64,000 nt of DNA from Wurfbainia villosa (GCA_025175895.1 CM045989.1:131081272-131145271); one strand, 5' to 3'; positions 33,515 through 45,821 are shown, counted from the stretch's first letter. The notes: generated by a model from the letters alone, not told the origin. Numbers and translations are program-made.

Positions 33515-34879
33515 ATCTTCAACAATAATAACAACTAAGCCTTATCCCACTATGTGAGGTCAACTATATGGATCCTCCTATGCCATTGAGCTCTATTTTC
33601 TACTATATCATCATTTATATTTAAATAAATTTTATTTTATTTTATCATTGCTAATCAAGTCTTCTCTGGTCTTTCTCTTTTTTCGTTTGATTTGCATATT
33701 TGTAATAGTTTCATATTGCCTAACTGGAGCATATATTAGTCATCTAAGAACATATTCATCTTAAACTATCTCTCGAAAATTTTTCTCAATAGGTACAACC
33801 CTAACTTTCATGCTAATGTTCTTATTTATTATTTTATCCACCCTCCTATATCCACACATCCATTTTAACATCTTCATTTATGTAACTCTCATCTTCTACT
33901 CATGTGCTTGAGTCATAGCCCACCATTCAACTTCATATAACATAGCAGGTCTAACTACTATTTTATAAAATTTTCCTTTAAGCTTTAAAAGTATTTTATA
34001 ACCACAAAGAATACATTATGCTTTTTTCTATTTCAACCATCATGTTTGTATTCTATATAATATCTCTCTCTTAACCTCTCCATCCTTTTGAAAAAATCAT
34101 CCTAAATATTTAAAACTTTTAGTTACATACAATTCATTATCTTCTAACTTAATAATTATTTCATTATATTTAACATTGCTAAATTTAAATTTCATATATT
34201 CTATCTTTACTCTACTAAGTGTTAGATCTTTCTCTTTTATCATTTCCCTCCAAGATTCAAGTTTTATATTTACTCCTTCACGTGTCTCATCTATCAACAA
34301 AATATCGTCTACAAATAATAGGTACCATGATACCATATCTTGATTGTGTCTAGTGATAAAACAAGATAAAATTGATCTATGATGTCACATCAAGGATAAT
34401 GAGTTCATCCATGATTAATGTAAAAAGATAGAAACTTAAAATTGATCCTTGATGTAATTCTATCTTTATGTGAAATGCTTCAGTTAATCCTCCTGATGTT
34501 TTCACTCTTATCATTGTATCCTCATACATATCTTTAATTTTTTCAATATATGTTACACTAACACCTTTCTTTTTTAGAATTCTCCACATAATTTTCTTAG
34601 GACTTTATCCTAAGCCTTTTCAAGATCAATAAATATCATGTGTGTGTTTTTCTTTCATTTCTGATACTTTTCACTTAGTTGTCTGAGAAGATTTATATCT
34701 TCTATTGTTGATCTTTTTAACATAATTCCAAATTGATTTTCAAACACTGAGGTCTCTTTCCTTAATCTTTTTTTAAATTATTTTTTCTTGTAGTTTCATG
34801 GTATGACTCATTAGTTTAATATCCCTATAATGTGTACAATTTTGTATGTCTCCTTTGTTTTCATATAAAGGAACTAGAG
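33515..34879 (-). mobile_element. LINE, 3' part with tail
   Basis: On the minus strand the RT shows LHQGS-like and MDEL motifs (34589-34377), then LLFVDDILLIDET with the catalytic aspartates (about 34325-34300) and SNVKYNE. The carboxyl region and a GTGGGATAAGGCTTAGTTG segment with a TTG-rich tail end near 33515; this is the well-known 3' end of a plant LINE family. Many stops are present. The reading continues across the solo LTR at 40960. Confidence 0.85.
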
Positions 34880-36979
34880 TGTTGGGGGGGGGGGGGGGCA
34901 TTTGGTTCACTAGGGGGGGGGGGTGAATAGCATTCGTTGATTTTCTCGATTGCGTTCGTATGCTCGTCTACAAATAGTTAGTAATATGCAACAGAAACAC
35001 AAGCATACACAATAGAAAGACAATCATACACAATAGAAACACAAACAAAAATAATCACAAACACAAAATGAGATTTTACATGGTTCGGAACCCTAGTTTC
35101 TACTCCATGGTCAGGTTTTAGTGTCTACTCCACTAAACTTTGTCTCCTTCTCGGCAATACACTGAAGGTGGTGAAAATCTCTTACAATATGAATTACAAT
35201 GAAAGAATACAACCAAATACAAGAATACAAAAGAAATGAGAAAACTCAAACCAAACACTTCACACAAGTGTGCTTTTGATTGCTTTGGAATGACTTGGGA
35301 GGTCTGGAATACAACAGTAATTCCCCTCTTAGATCTCTAAGAACTAGCTACCGAAATCCTTCATGAGCTCCTCCTTTTATAACCTACATCAGGTTAAATT
35401 TCTGTCTGGCAGTCGATTGCCCGCCTATCCATTATCTCACAATAAACTAATTCACGTCGGCTTTCTACCAACAGACACTTGGACATTACACTTCCATTAC
35501 CATTAGTCGATTACTAAGCCTTCAGTCGACTACTCAGTTGACTACAAGACATTATGTACCTTGTCCACTTAAGGTCAGTCGACTGTCAATGGCCAATCGA
35601 CTGGTATAACCCACCAATTGACTGCTAGAGCCACAACAACAGTCGAGATGCAGTCGACTACTCACCAGTCAACTGGGTCCTAACCCCAGTCGACTGCTCC
35701 AAGTTAACTAAGCCTCCAAGTGTTGAGTACTCTGTTGATGCAATCAGCCTAGGTCACGATTGACCGGACTCGAGTAGTATTTTGATGTTTGACAATGGGT
35801 TGACCATTGTTTGCCAATGGGTTGACTATATGGTTGACATGGGGTTAACCATATGATGGAGAAGTCCAAGTGGGACACTTGGCATGGAAAGTCCAAGTCT
35901 TGAGTACTTGGCATGGAAAGTCCAAGTATGGGTCTTGACAATGGTAAAGTCCAAGTCATAGGTACTTGGCAATTGGAAAGTCCTTGGCAATTAGAAAGTC
36001 TAAGCATGGGTCTTGGCATTTGGAAAGTCCAAGCATGGGTCTTGGAATTTGGAAAGTCTAACATGGAGTTGTCAAGAGAAGTCCAAGGGTGTGATATTGG
36101 CGGTATAAAGTCCAAGCGTGTGTCTTGGCAGCGTAAGTCCAAATGTACATTGATGGCGGAGACCCGATTAGCATGATAATAGTTGATGAAAGCACCTGAA
36201 GACTAGCGTATGGATGAACAAGTCATGGATGACTTAGAGGGATCTGATAGGTGTGAGGCTGATGGAGGTGACTAGAAGGCTTAGGTCTAGGCTAAGGGTG
36301 GTCTAGCAAGTATGAAAGGATCATACTTGGGTTAAACCTCATGTTTGAGGTTTATCAGTCGACCAGGGTTATGGACCAGTTGACTAGTCAAGTGTTTTAA
36401 CACTTGGCAGCCTAATCGACTCTGAGCAATCGACTCTGATTATGACTAGTCGACTGGTCTGGAGTCGATTGGAGCTCGATTGCGGCCGCGTGGCTTTGGC
36501 AGCCGACTGGCCGAGCAGACGATTGCCATGGAGGGCAATCGACTGCTATTTGCGGCCATAAGCATAGAAAGTTCCATAGTCGACTAGCTAATCGACTGAT
36601 GGGGCAGCAGTCGACTGCTAGGGTTTGGCAGTCGACTGATGAGCTATCTAGTAGATTTTTTCTAGCGTGGATTAAGCCGTTGTGAGAAAATGACTACAAG
36701 AGCAGTCAACTGATGGGTATAGGCAGTCAACTGCTAGGCAAAAATCAGTCTGAGTTGCAACTTGATAAGGAGCTCAAAGAGGAGAATTTTGGCAATAGTT
36801 CTCGAGGTGATTTAAAGGGGAAGTGTTGTTGCATTTCAGACCTTCAAGAACAAACCAAAGAAATCAACAAGCAAGCAATCCAAAGTTCTTTGTGTAAAAT
36901 TTTCTTTACTTGTATTTGTGTATTGCTTAGTATACAACCTAACTTAAAGGTATTATTAAACATCAAAAAGGGGAGAGAT

Positions 36980-38437
36980 TGTTGGTGTAATCGGCCTAAC
37001 TCACGATTGACCGGACTCGAGTAGTATTTTGATGTTTGATAATGGGTTGACCATTGTTTGACAATGGGTTGACTATATGGTTGACATGGGGTTGACCATA
37101 TGATGGAGAAGTCCAAGTGGGACACTTGGCATGGAAAGTCCAAGTCTTGAGTACTTGGCATGGAAAGTTCAAGTCTTGAGTACTGGAAATGATAAAATCT
37201 AAGTCATGGGTCTTGGCAATTGGAAAGTCCAAGCATGGGTCTTGGAAATTGGAAAGTTCAAGCATGGGTCTTGGCATTTGGAAAGTCCAACATGAAGTTG
37301 GCAAGGGAAGTCCAAGGGTGTTGTATTGGCGGCGTAAAGTCCAAGCTATAGTCTTAGCGACATAAGTCCAATGGTTGGCGGCGTAAAGTCCAAGCGTGTA
37401 TCTTGGCAGCGTAAGTCTAAATGTACCTTGGCGTTGTAGACCCGGTTAGTATAACAATAGTCGATGGAAGCACCGAAAGGCTAGCATATGGATGACTTGG
37501 AGGGATCCAATATGCGTGAGGCTGATGGAGGTGGCTAGAAGGCTTAGGTTTAGGCTAAGGGTGATATAGCAAGTATGTGGGGATTATATTTGGGTTAAAC
37601 CTCATGTCTGAGGTTTATCAGTCGATCGGGGTTATGGACCAGTCGACTGGTCAAGTGTTTTGACACTTGGCAGCCTAGTCGACTACGAGCAATGACCGGG
37701 ATTATGACTCATCGACTTGTTCAGAGCTACCGAAGCTCGATCATGATCAAGATGGCCTTTGGCAATGATCGCCCGAGCCGCCATGGAGGGCGATGCTAGA
37801 GTTTGATAGTCGACTGATGAGCTATCCGTTGGAATTTTTCCAGCATGAATTAAGCCGTTGTGAGACAACGACTATAGGAGAAGTCGATTGATGGCTATGA
37901 GCAGTCGATTGCTAGGTGAAAATCAGCTCGAGTTGCAGCTTTATAAGAGCTCGAAGAGGAGGATTTTGACAATGGTTCTTGGGGCGATTTGAAGGGGAAT
38001 CGTTGTTGTATTCCAGACCTTCAAGAGCAAATTAAAGAAATCAACAAGTAAGCAATCCAAAGTTCTTTGTGTAAAGTTTTCTTTACTTGCATTTGTGTAT
38101 TTCTTAGTATACTTATTATATTTCGTTCTTATTGTCGTAAGAGCTTTATAAGAGATTTCTCCACCTCCAGTGTGTCACCGAGAAGGAGTGGTTTGATTAG
38201 TGGTGGTTTGCATCACTAGAGCTCATTTGGGCTCAACTCGTGGAGTAGGAACTAGGGTTCCGAACCACGTTACATCTTGTGTCTTTGTGCTTATGTATTC
38301 TTGTGTGTATTTGTATTAGTATTTCTATTTCCATTGCATACTAACGATTGTAGACAAGCACGATCGAATTTCATCACATGTCGAATCAAAATCGCTATTC
38401 ACCCTCCCCCCTCTAGCGCGATGCCAACAGTCCTACA
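36980..38437 (+). repeat. 3' LTR of the collapsed element
   Basis: TGTTGGTGTAATCGG to CCTACA. The CCAAG hairpin array is at 37108-37440 and the palindrome segment at 37615-37920. Palindromes at 37680-37790 have decayed compared with 36420-36560 in the 5' copy. The GTAAAG-TTTT-CTTTAC hairpin is at about 38073 and the AGTA/GAA hairpin at 38239-38269. Confidence 0.85.
38239..38269 (+). other. Conserved LTR hairpin with AGTA/GAA internal loop (SIRE-like family)
   Basis: Perfect version: outer stem CGTGG with CCACG, inner stem GGAAC with GTTCC, loop TAGG, internal loop AGTA opposite GAA. Confidence 0.75.
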
Positions 38438-39204
38438 CACTCGACTAGTCAACTGGTCAATACCACCAGTCGACTGGTAAACTTCAAACATGAGGTTTAT
38501 CCTAAGTATGATCCCTTCATACTTGTCACTCACCCATAACCTAGACCTAAGCCTTCTAGCCACTTTCATCAGCCTCATGCCCTCAGGATCCATCTGAGTC
38601 CTCCACGACTCCTTCACGCGCTAGCCTTCAAGTGCTTCCATCGGCTATGTCATGTTATTGGGTACCCTTAGCATAGACCTAAGCCTTCAAGCCACTTCCA
38701 TTAGCCTCAAGCCATTGGTTCGAGTCCGTGACTCCTCACCCTTGACCCTAGCCTTCAAGTGCTTCCATCAATCATGTCATGCTAATGGGTCTCCTTTGCC
38801 AAGAGGTCGCATCTTGGGGACTTCTCCATTGCCAAGCCTTAATGCTTAGACTTTCGCCGCCAAGACTACACCCTTGGACTTACACGACCAAGACTACACC
38901 CTTAGACTTTTTCTTTGCCAAGTATCCATACTTGGACTTTCCCTTGCCAAGACTTCACCCTTTGACTTTTCCTTACCAAGTATTCATACTTGGACTTCTC
39001 CATTGCCAAGAATTCATTTTTAGACTTCCCTTGCCAAGTATCCATATTTGGACTTCTCCATTGCCAAGACTCTAATCTTGGACTTCCACTTGAGTCTCAC
39101 TCGAACTTGGTTAACCTTAATCTAAGGTCGATTTCTCCAATAATCTCCTCCTCATAATCTTTCTCATATGACCTTGGATATCCCAATCATCCACTAGTCA
39201 TATG

Positions 39205-40866
39205 TGTTGAGTCTATGTCGTCGCGCTAGAGGGGAGGGGTGAATAACAATTTTGATCTCGCTCGTTCGTTGTCGTACTTGTCTATAAAATGATTAGTACA
39301 TCGGAATACAAATACAAATATGAGTAGATACAAAGACAAGCAACATAATCACAACAAGGAGATTTAATGTGGTTCGAAACCCTAGTTTCTACTCCATGGT
39401 TGAGCTTTAGTGAGGCACACACCACTAATAAACTTCTTCAAAAAATACTCCAGAGCTGGAGAAACCTTTTACAAGATGATTACAATAGTAATACACGAAA
39501 TACAATAAGTATACAAAGCAATAAACAAATACAAGTAAAGAAAACTTTACAAAAAAAACTCTTGATTGCTTGCTTGTTGATTGCTTTGGATTGCTTTTGA
39601 AGGTCTAGAATGCAACAGTAATTCACCTTCAACATCCTAAAGAAACACTAGCTTCAACCCTCCTTCTCGAGCTCCTTATAAAGCTGCAACTCGGATTGAT
39701 TTCTACCTTCCAGTCGACTACTCTTACCCAGCAGTCAATTGGCCTCAATGTCGTTGTCTCACAACAACTCCATCCATGCTGGAAATTGTCCAACGAATAC
39801 CTCAGCAGTCGACTGCCCTTACTAGTAGTCGACTGATGGCCTATAGTTGACAGGACAGTCGACTACCCAAGAATCTATGGACCGTTATAATGTCATCAGT
39901 CGACTGTCCATACATGGCAGTCTATTGCCACATCCTCAGCTTCAGTCGAGCAGTCGAGCCTCAGTCGACTGGTCATAATCCCAATCGACTGCTCCGAGTT
40001 GAATAGGCTCTCGAGTGTTGAATACTCGACCAATTGACTGACTCAAAGTCCCAATCGATTGATAAACCTCAACCATAAGGTTTAATCCAAGTATGATCCC
40101 CTCATACTTGATTGACCACCCTTAGCCTAGACCTAAGCCTTCTAGCCACCTCCATCAGCGTCATGCCTTTTAGATCCCTCGAGTTCATGACTCTTGATCC
40201 TTTGTGTTAGCCTTCAAGTGCTTCCATCGATTATGTTATGCTAACTGGGTCCTTTGTCAAAGATCATTTAGACTTATGATGCCAAGATCACATTCTTGGA
40301 CTTTACACTGCCAAAACCTCACCATAGGACTTTCCCATTGCCAAGCCTCAATGCTTCGACTTTCTGGCCAAGATCCATTTGGACTTATGCCGCCAAGACT
40401 ATATGCTTGGACTTTATGCTACCAAAACTACACCCTTGGCCTTCCCATTGCCAAGACCATACTTGGACTTTCCATGCCAAGACCATGCTAGGACTTTCCC
40501 TTGCTAAGACCATTCTTGGACTTTCCTTGCCAACTCCATGTTGGACATTCCAATTGCCAAAGTTCACTTGGACTTTATGCCGCTAAGACTACACACTTAA
40601 ACTTATACGGCTAAGACTTTACCTTTAGACTTCCCTTGCAAAATATTCATATTTGGACTTTCTTTGCCAAGTATCCAAACTTAGACTTCTGAGGTTGATT
40701 TCTCCAAAAATCTCCCTCAAATAATCTCCCCCATATGACTTTGGATATCACAATCATCCACTAGTCATATAATCAAGCAATGGTCAAACCTATTATCAAA
40801 CATCAAAACCCTACTTGAGTCTCACTCGAGTCTGGTCAATCATGACCTAGGTCAATTACACTAACA
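39205..40866 (-). mobile_element. Solo LTR (1662 bp) nested in the older solo LTR
   Basis: TGTTGAGTC to ACTAACA in plus orientation. The TSD is ATATG (39200-39204) against ATATA (40867-40871), one mismatch, and host LTR sequence rejoins across it. The hairpin at 39368-39398 has inner stem GAAAC with GTTTC. The palindrome segment is at 39710-40070 and the CCAAG hairpin array at 40255-40690. Confidence 0.85.
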
Positions 40867-40959
40867 ATATAATCAAACGATTGTCAAATATCAAAACCCT
40901 ACTCAAGCCTCACTCGAGTCTAGTCAATCGTGACCTGGGTCGATTGCACCAGCATAGAG

Positions 40960-41127
40960 AACTTATCCTCCATTGATCAAATATTTTTTTTTTCATTTTC
41001 AATATCAAGTTGAATAACTTTGTAAGTCATTTAATACTTTGTTTGCCTATGCACTTCCATACATATATCAAAATATCATCTAATCCAACTATTATTTTTT
41101 ATTTTACATCGCATTTAAAGTTTATTC
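40960..41127 (-). mobile_element. LINE, middle part (RT)
   Basis: On the minus strand this reads WKCIGKQSIK, LTKLFNLI, DQWRISSLVPLYENKGDIQ and then joins 34879, continuing CTHYRDIKLMSHT. That is the conserved LINE RT block preceding the catalytic site. Two stops occur in this short piece. Confidence 0.82.
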
Positions 41128-42984
41128 TGCAGGGACTGATATGGCATCGCTAGAGGGGGGTAAATAGTGATTTATCAATTTCTTCGCTTAGATTCGTCGT
41201 GCTTGTCTACAATCATTAATATGCAGCGAAAATACAAATACTAATACAAATACAAGTATAAAACACAACACAAATATGATACACGGATTTTATGTGGTTT
41301 GGAATCTTAGTTCCTATTCCATGGCCGAGCCCTAGCAAGCTCTAGTGATGCCCACCAGCACTAAACCTTCTCCTTCACGGAAACACTCCGGAGGTGGAGA
41401 AACCTCTTACAATAAGGAGTTTATAAGAAGAAACAACAAAATGCAATGCAAGAAAGAAATACAAAATAAAAACCACTTTACAAGAGAACTTTTGATTGCT
41501 TGATGATTTGGTTGCTTTAAGGTGATGTGAAGGTCTGAAAAGCAACAACGTTTCCCCTTCAAGAACTCCAAGAATTGGCCACCCAAAACATCCACAAGCC
41601 TCCCTCTTATAAGCTCCATCGAAACCTCTTGATTCCGAACATTGTAGCACAATGGTCGCTTCGCCAGTCAAGGCGCCGCCTCGACTGATACCCCAGTCGA
41701 GGTGCTGGTTGAGTCTGCCTTACTTATGATCGGCTGATTTCATGCCTATCCCATATCTAGTCGAGGTGCTAGTCGAGTGATCCAGTCGAGGCACCACCTA
41801 GTCGAGGTGATGGTCGAGCATGCCTCGCTTCTGAGTGGTTGCTGTCATGCATGCTCCCATATCCAGTTGAGGTGCTGGTCGAGTGGTCGAGTCGAGGTGT
41901 TGGTCGAGTGCTTCCAGAGCACTACGCACCCGAGCTCCACTCTCCACCCACTTCCAATCGAGGTGCCGCCTCGACTGGGTTTGCTCCTCGAGCACCATCT
42001 CGGCTTCACTAGTCCCGGCACTGAGTACCTGACTCCCTGAGTCAGTGTGTACCTTGCTAGTCGAGGTGCCGCCTTGACTACTATCCTAGTCGAGGTGCTG
42101 GTCGAGATCACCTTGCTTCTGTTTGCCTGCAAACGAAGCTCAGTCAACTGGAACAAACTGGCAGTCGACTATTATACCTCAACACTGAGGTTTAACACCC
42201 CAAGTATGATCCCTTCATACTTGATACTCACCCGAGGTCTAGACCTAAGCCTTCAACCCACTTCCATCAGTCTCACGTCCCCTGGATTTCTCGAGTCCGT
42301 GACTCTTCATCCTTGTGCTAGCCTTCAAGTGCTTCCATCGGCTATCGTCATGCTCTAGGGTCTAACTTTACCAAGAGGTCATGCCTCCAGGACTTCACTA
42401 CCAAGAGACCACACCTCTAGGGCTTCACTGCCAAGACTCCTTGTCCAGGTCTTCACTTGCCAAGACTCCTCGTCCGAGTCTTCACTTGCCAAGACTCCTC
42501 ATCCAGGACTTCATTTGACAAGACTCCTCGTCTGAGATTTCATTTGCCAAGACTCCTCATCCGAGACTTCACTCGCCAAGCACCGTCTCCCAAACTTCCT
42601 GAAACTTCCCTCGCCAACTCCCCATTGGTCTTTCCAACACCAAGTGTCCGATCTCCCTTGACCGACTTGGATTTTCCCTTGCCAAGTATCCATACTTGGA
42701 CTTTTCCTTGCCAAGTCACCATACTTGGATTTTTCCTTGCCAAGTCACCATACTTGAATTTTTCCTTGCCAAGTCACCTTACTTGGACTTCTCCACACTA
42801 AGTATCCAGTCAACCTTGATCGACTTGGATTTCTCTAATAATCTCCCTCATATGACCTTGGATGTCCCATACCATCCACTAGTCATATGGTCAAACTATA
42901 TTGTAAACCGTTGTCGAATATCAAAACCTTACTCAAGTCATACTTGAGTCTGGTCAATCATGACCTGGGTCGATTGCACCAACA
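41128..42984 (-). mobile_element. Solo LTR (1857 bp) in the LINE
   Basis: TGCAGGGAC to CACCAACA in plus orientation. The TSD is TATTC (41123-41127) against TCTTC (42985-42989), one mismatch, and the LINE reading rejoins across it. The palindromes here have turned into repeats of AGTCGAGGTGCTGGTCGAG (41660-42110). The hairpin at 41293-41323 is decayed (AATA/AAA). The CCAAG-type array is at 42360-42790. Confidence 0.83.
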
Positions 42985-43120
42985 TCTTCTACTTCTGAAG
43001 GTTGAATTCTACAATAAAAATTTAAATTTATATACTCCTTTAACCTACTTAAATTATGTATGTTAATTTGATCACCTAAATCTTCATTGAAAAATTGATG
43101 AAAATGTAATAATCTCTAAA
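42985..43120 (-). mobile_element. LINE, most upstream recognisable part
   Basis: On the minus strand HQFFNEDLGDQINIHNL, LKEYINLNF and RIQPSEVEE match the region just before the RT core in the same LINE family. The 5' end is not found; sequence beyond 43120 no longer reads as LINE, so the copy is 5'-truncated or too decayed. Confidence 0.72.
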
Positions 43121-43705
43121 CTTTTAGATAGTTCCAAAGTTACATGATACACAATTAGACATCAACAACTTTAACTCCCAAATATTAATACCCATAGGGT
43201 ACTCATATTTCCTTCTTTATGTATATTTTGTTGTCATTCATTTTTATTTCTTTTGAAATTTAAACGCATCACATTCATGCATATTTCTTGTCCCTTATAA
43301 TTTTTTTCGGCATGTTAAGACTTAATGTTTATAGAATAGCATGCTCATATTTTTCTAGTAATTCATATCTTCGTATCTTGTAGTAGGATTACATGAGCTT
43401 TGTTGAGATAAAGAAATTTCACTATAAACCTACATGATGATTTTTCCTATTTTACTTACACTAAAAACTTTTTCCAAAGAGTTGAAGTATCTGAAATGAG
43501 TTATGATTCATTTTGTCGGACTGACACTTTAGGATCCATACGAGATCTTCGTCTATATTTTAGTTATTGGAGAAACACTCAGATTATGATATTTTCTCTT
43601 CTTAAAAAAATAAAAAGAAAAAAAAAATGATAAGGTATCCCTTTGAGACATAGTGATATGGGGCTAACCGAGTTAGATTTCCCATTTAGATTCTGAGGTT
43701 GTTGG
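43121..43705. other. AT-rich DNA, no gene recognised
   Basis: It contains an A-rich run at about 43605-43630 and no frame of interest. It may hold the eroded 5' part of the LINE or unrelated DNA. Confidence 0.45.
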
Positions 43706-44639
43706 AGAAATGTTAGAATGTATACTGAAAGCCTAGCTCTTTTCTGTATGAACATTTTATTTTGAAATAAGAATCACATGATCATTGTTTACATTTTATA
43801 TATTCATTATATATGTGTGCATATTGTCTAATATTCTACATTGTAGATAACATGGTGCTTGGTGTGGCACAGAAGATCATGTTATCAGTCCCTTGTAAAA
43901 TATAAGTAGAGGCTCACAACCAAGATGGTTTTGGACAAACCATTGACATGGTTGTAGTGTAGCTTGGTATTGTTTTATCTTGAACATAGAGTTACACTAG
44001 TACACTTAGGTGTATTGAGTAGGACCGACATAGAGGTGATTCAATTTAGTACTGACTACATAATTGAATCGGACCTCGAATATTATGTTGTACATGCTCT
44101 TAATCCCGATATAATAACGGGCACATGTACTTAGTATTTATTTCTTTAATTTACCAGTGGGTGAGATTTAGATGGATTAAATCAATATGCCCGGTAAGTT
44201 GGGAAATAATATTATTTACATGGTGTGCCGTTGATTATAGGAGGAAACCGTGTCCTATATATTAGGTTGATGATGTCCCCTTGAGGAGCTCATAAGGTTC
44301 ATCATGTAAACCCAGCTGGTTGACTTAGTCAACATGATGATAAGGTTGAGTGGTACTACTCGAGGAGTTAGATGTTAATTAATTGATGGTCAGTAAATCA
44401 ATTAATTGACGGACATTCGATATCTTAAACATGGGGAGATTAATGTACAAATAATATATGGAGCCCATATTAATTTATGGGGGTTGGTGAGGTAGTTCAA
44501 TGATGATCCTCTAGTGGAATGGAACATCATTGATGGATCAAGTATGTGTGGTTCCGATCCATTGGGTGGCCAAGACCCAACTCCTCCTTATGGTCCCTAT
44601 CGTAGCCTAATATAATCCTTGTGAAGTCTAGATCCAAGA

Positions 44640-44960
44640 ATGTAAAACAAAACCTAGAACCAACGGTTAGGATTAAATCCCTAAGATCCGATGGTTAGGA
44701 TGAAACCCTAGAACCAACGGTTGGGATTAAATCCCTAAGATCCGATGGTTAGGATGAAACCCTAGAATCGACGGTTGAGATCAAATCCCTAGATCCGATG
44801 GTTGGGATAAAACCCTAGATCCGACGGTTGGGATGAAATCCTAGATCCGACGATTAGGATGAAATCCTAGATCCGACGGTTGAGATGAAACCCTAGATCC
44901 GACGGTTGGGATAAAACCCTAGATCCGACGGTGGAGGTTAAATCCCTAGATCCGGATGAG
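44640..44960 (+). repeat. U3 tandem repeat, 26-28 bp, 11 units (5' LTR)
   Basis: Units share a GATCCGACGGTTGGGAT-like core joined by AAACCCTAG or AAATCCCTA. The copy in the 3' LTR at about 51655-51965 is the same. The repeat ends about 25 bases before the TATA box. Confidence 0.9.
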
Positions 44961-44979
44961 ATTAAAGGAGGCTTAAGCC

Positions 44980-44992
44980 CTATTCTATAAAT
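44980..44992 (+). promoter_or_regulatory. LTR TATA box (Copia 3)
   Basis: TTCTATAAATAGG is a near-ideal plant TATA box, repeated at about 51986-51998 in the 3' LTR. Transcription should start about 30 bases later, so the tandem repeat upstream is in U3. Confidence 0.75.
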
Positions 44993-45821
44993 AGGTGCTT
45001 AGGGTTGGCAAAGAAAAAAAGATAAGGAGATTGGTTTTGAATTAGGGTTAGGGTTTGGCTCATCTTCCATTAGGCGGCTAGGGTTTTGGCTATAAGCAGG
45101 CGGCAAGCTAGGGTTTGGCCGGTCATCCCTCTCTTCTCCTCCTTGGTTTTGGGCGGCACTCTTCCCTTTTCCTTGCTCCTTGGCTGGCGGTTCTCCATCC
45201 ATTGGTGGCCGGCAATCATCTTCCTCCAATCTCTCCAAGGTGGCCGACGGTTTCCATTCATTCGTGGCCGTGGCATCATCCACTTGCTCCTTGGCCGGCG
45301 GTTGCACCAAATTCCCTAATTTGGTGGTCGGTTCTAGATAGGAAAGGTATTTGTGATTGCTTCTCTTTGTTCGCAGCGGACAAGGTAGAGAAGAAAGTGA
45401 TCAAGAAGGCTTCAACTCGTGGAGGATCTTCGTCCACACGTCGTCCACGAGAAGGATAGGACATACAATAGAAGATCGTAAGGTATAAAGTTGTTTTTAA
45501 CTTTATTTACAGATCTGAATATGTTCTTTAATATTTTGATTATGCATGTGTATGAATGGCTATATATTGTATAATCATGGACCCCGAAGACAAACACAAA
45601 AACCGGCGATCCATCCGTCGTCTTTTCCGCGGCTAACCAACTAGAAGAGTTGTGTTGCTTGAACAACTAGTTTGTTCAAGTGACCACTCAAGTTGTTAGC
45701 ACGACGACGAATAGGTTGTGCCAAGGAAGCTCATCCTATCCGGATTAAGTCTTTCATTAGTGAAAATTTTAATCCGGGGACATGGGAGCCAATGAGCCTC
45801 CGAAGCGAGACATCCCAACAA

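Larger units (their letters stand above)
35733..38437 (+). mobile_element. Collapsed LTR element: truncated 5' LTR, polypurine tract, 3' LTR
   Basis: The first LTR (35733 to about 36934) stops after the GTAAA-stem hairpin. It is followed by about 45 bases ending in a polypurine tract (AAAAAGGGGAGAGAT at about 36964-36979), then a complete LTR (36980-38437) ending CCTACA. Everything from late 5' LTR through pol was deleted. The TSD is TACTC (35728-35732) against CACTC (38438-38442), one mismatch. It lies inside the older solo LTR. Confidence 0.82.
34880..40954 (-). mobile_element. Solo LTR (SIRE-like hairpin family) with two later insertions
   Basis: The ends TGTTGG and CACCAGCA are flanked by a perfect TSD, TAGAG (34875-34879 and 40955-40959). 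Subtracting 35733-38437 and 39205-40866 leaves about 1.7 kb, the length of a full LTR of this family (1708 bp at 53017). It lacks any internal region, so it arose by LTR-LTR recombination. The AGTA/GAA hairpin is at 35079-35109, with GTCGAC palindromes at 35400-35700 and the CCAAG hairpin array at about 38800-39100. Confidence 0.88.
43711..45820 (+). repeat. 5' LTR of Copia 3 (2110 bp)
   Basis: TGTTAGAATG to CATCCCAACA. It contains the MYB/telo-box-like tandem repeat (44640-44960) upstream of a TATA box, and a GC-rich proline/glycine-coding-like segment after the start region. Confidence 0.93.

Noticed and set aside
34881..34920. Long G-runs as G-quadruplex or assembly gap marker
   Set aside because: The C-run before CTCTAG is a normal part of these LTR ends; the extra length is probably homopolymer variation and nothing more can be said.
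44640..44960. Interstitial telomere repeat
   Set aside because: AAACCCTAG occurs within 26-28 bp units, not as contiguous seven-base TTTAGGG repeats.
45086..45459. Glycine/proline-rich frames near the Copia 3 LTR start site (and the copies at 52090-52469)
   Set aside because: They lie inside the LTR, occur in overlapping frames on both strands, and have no conserved domain; likely GC-rich leader sequence.
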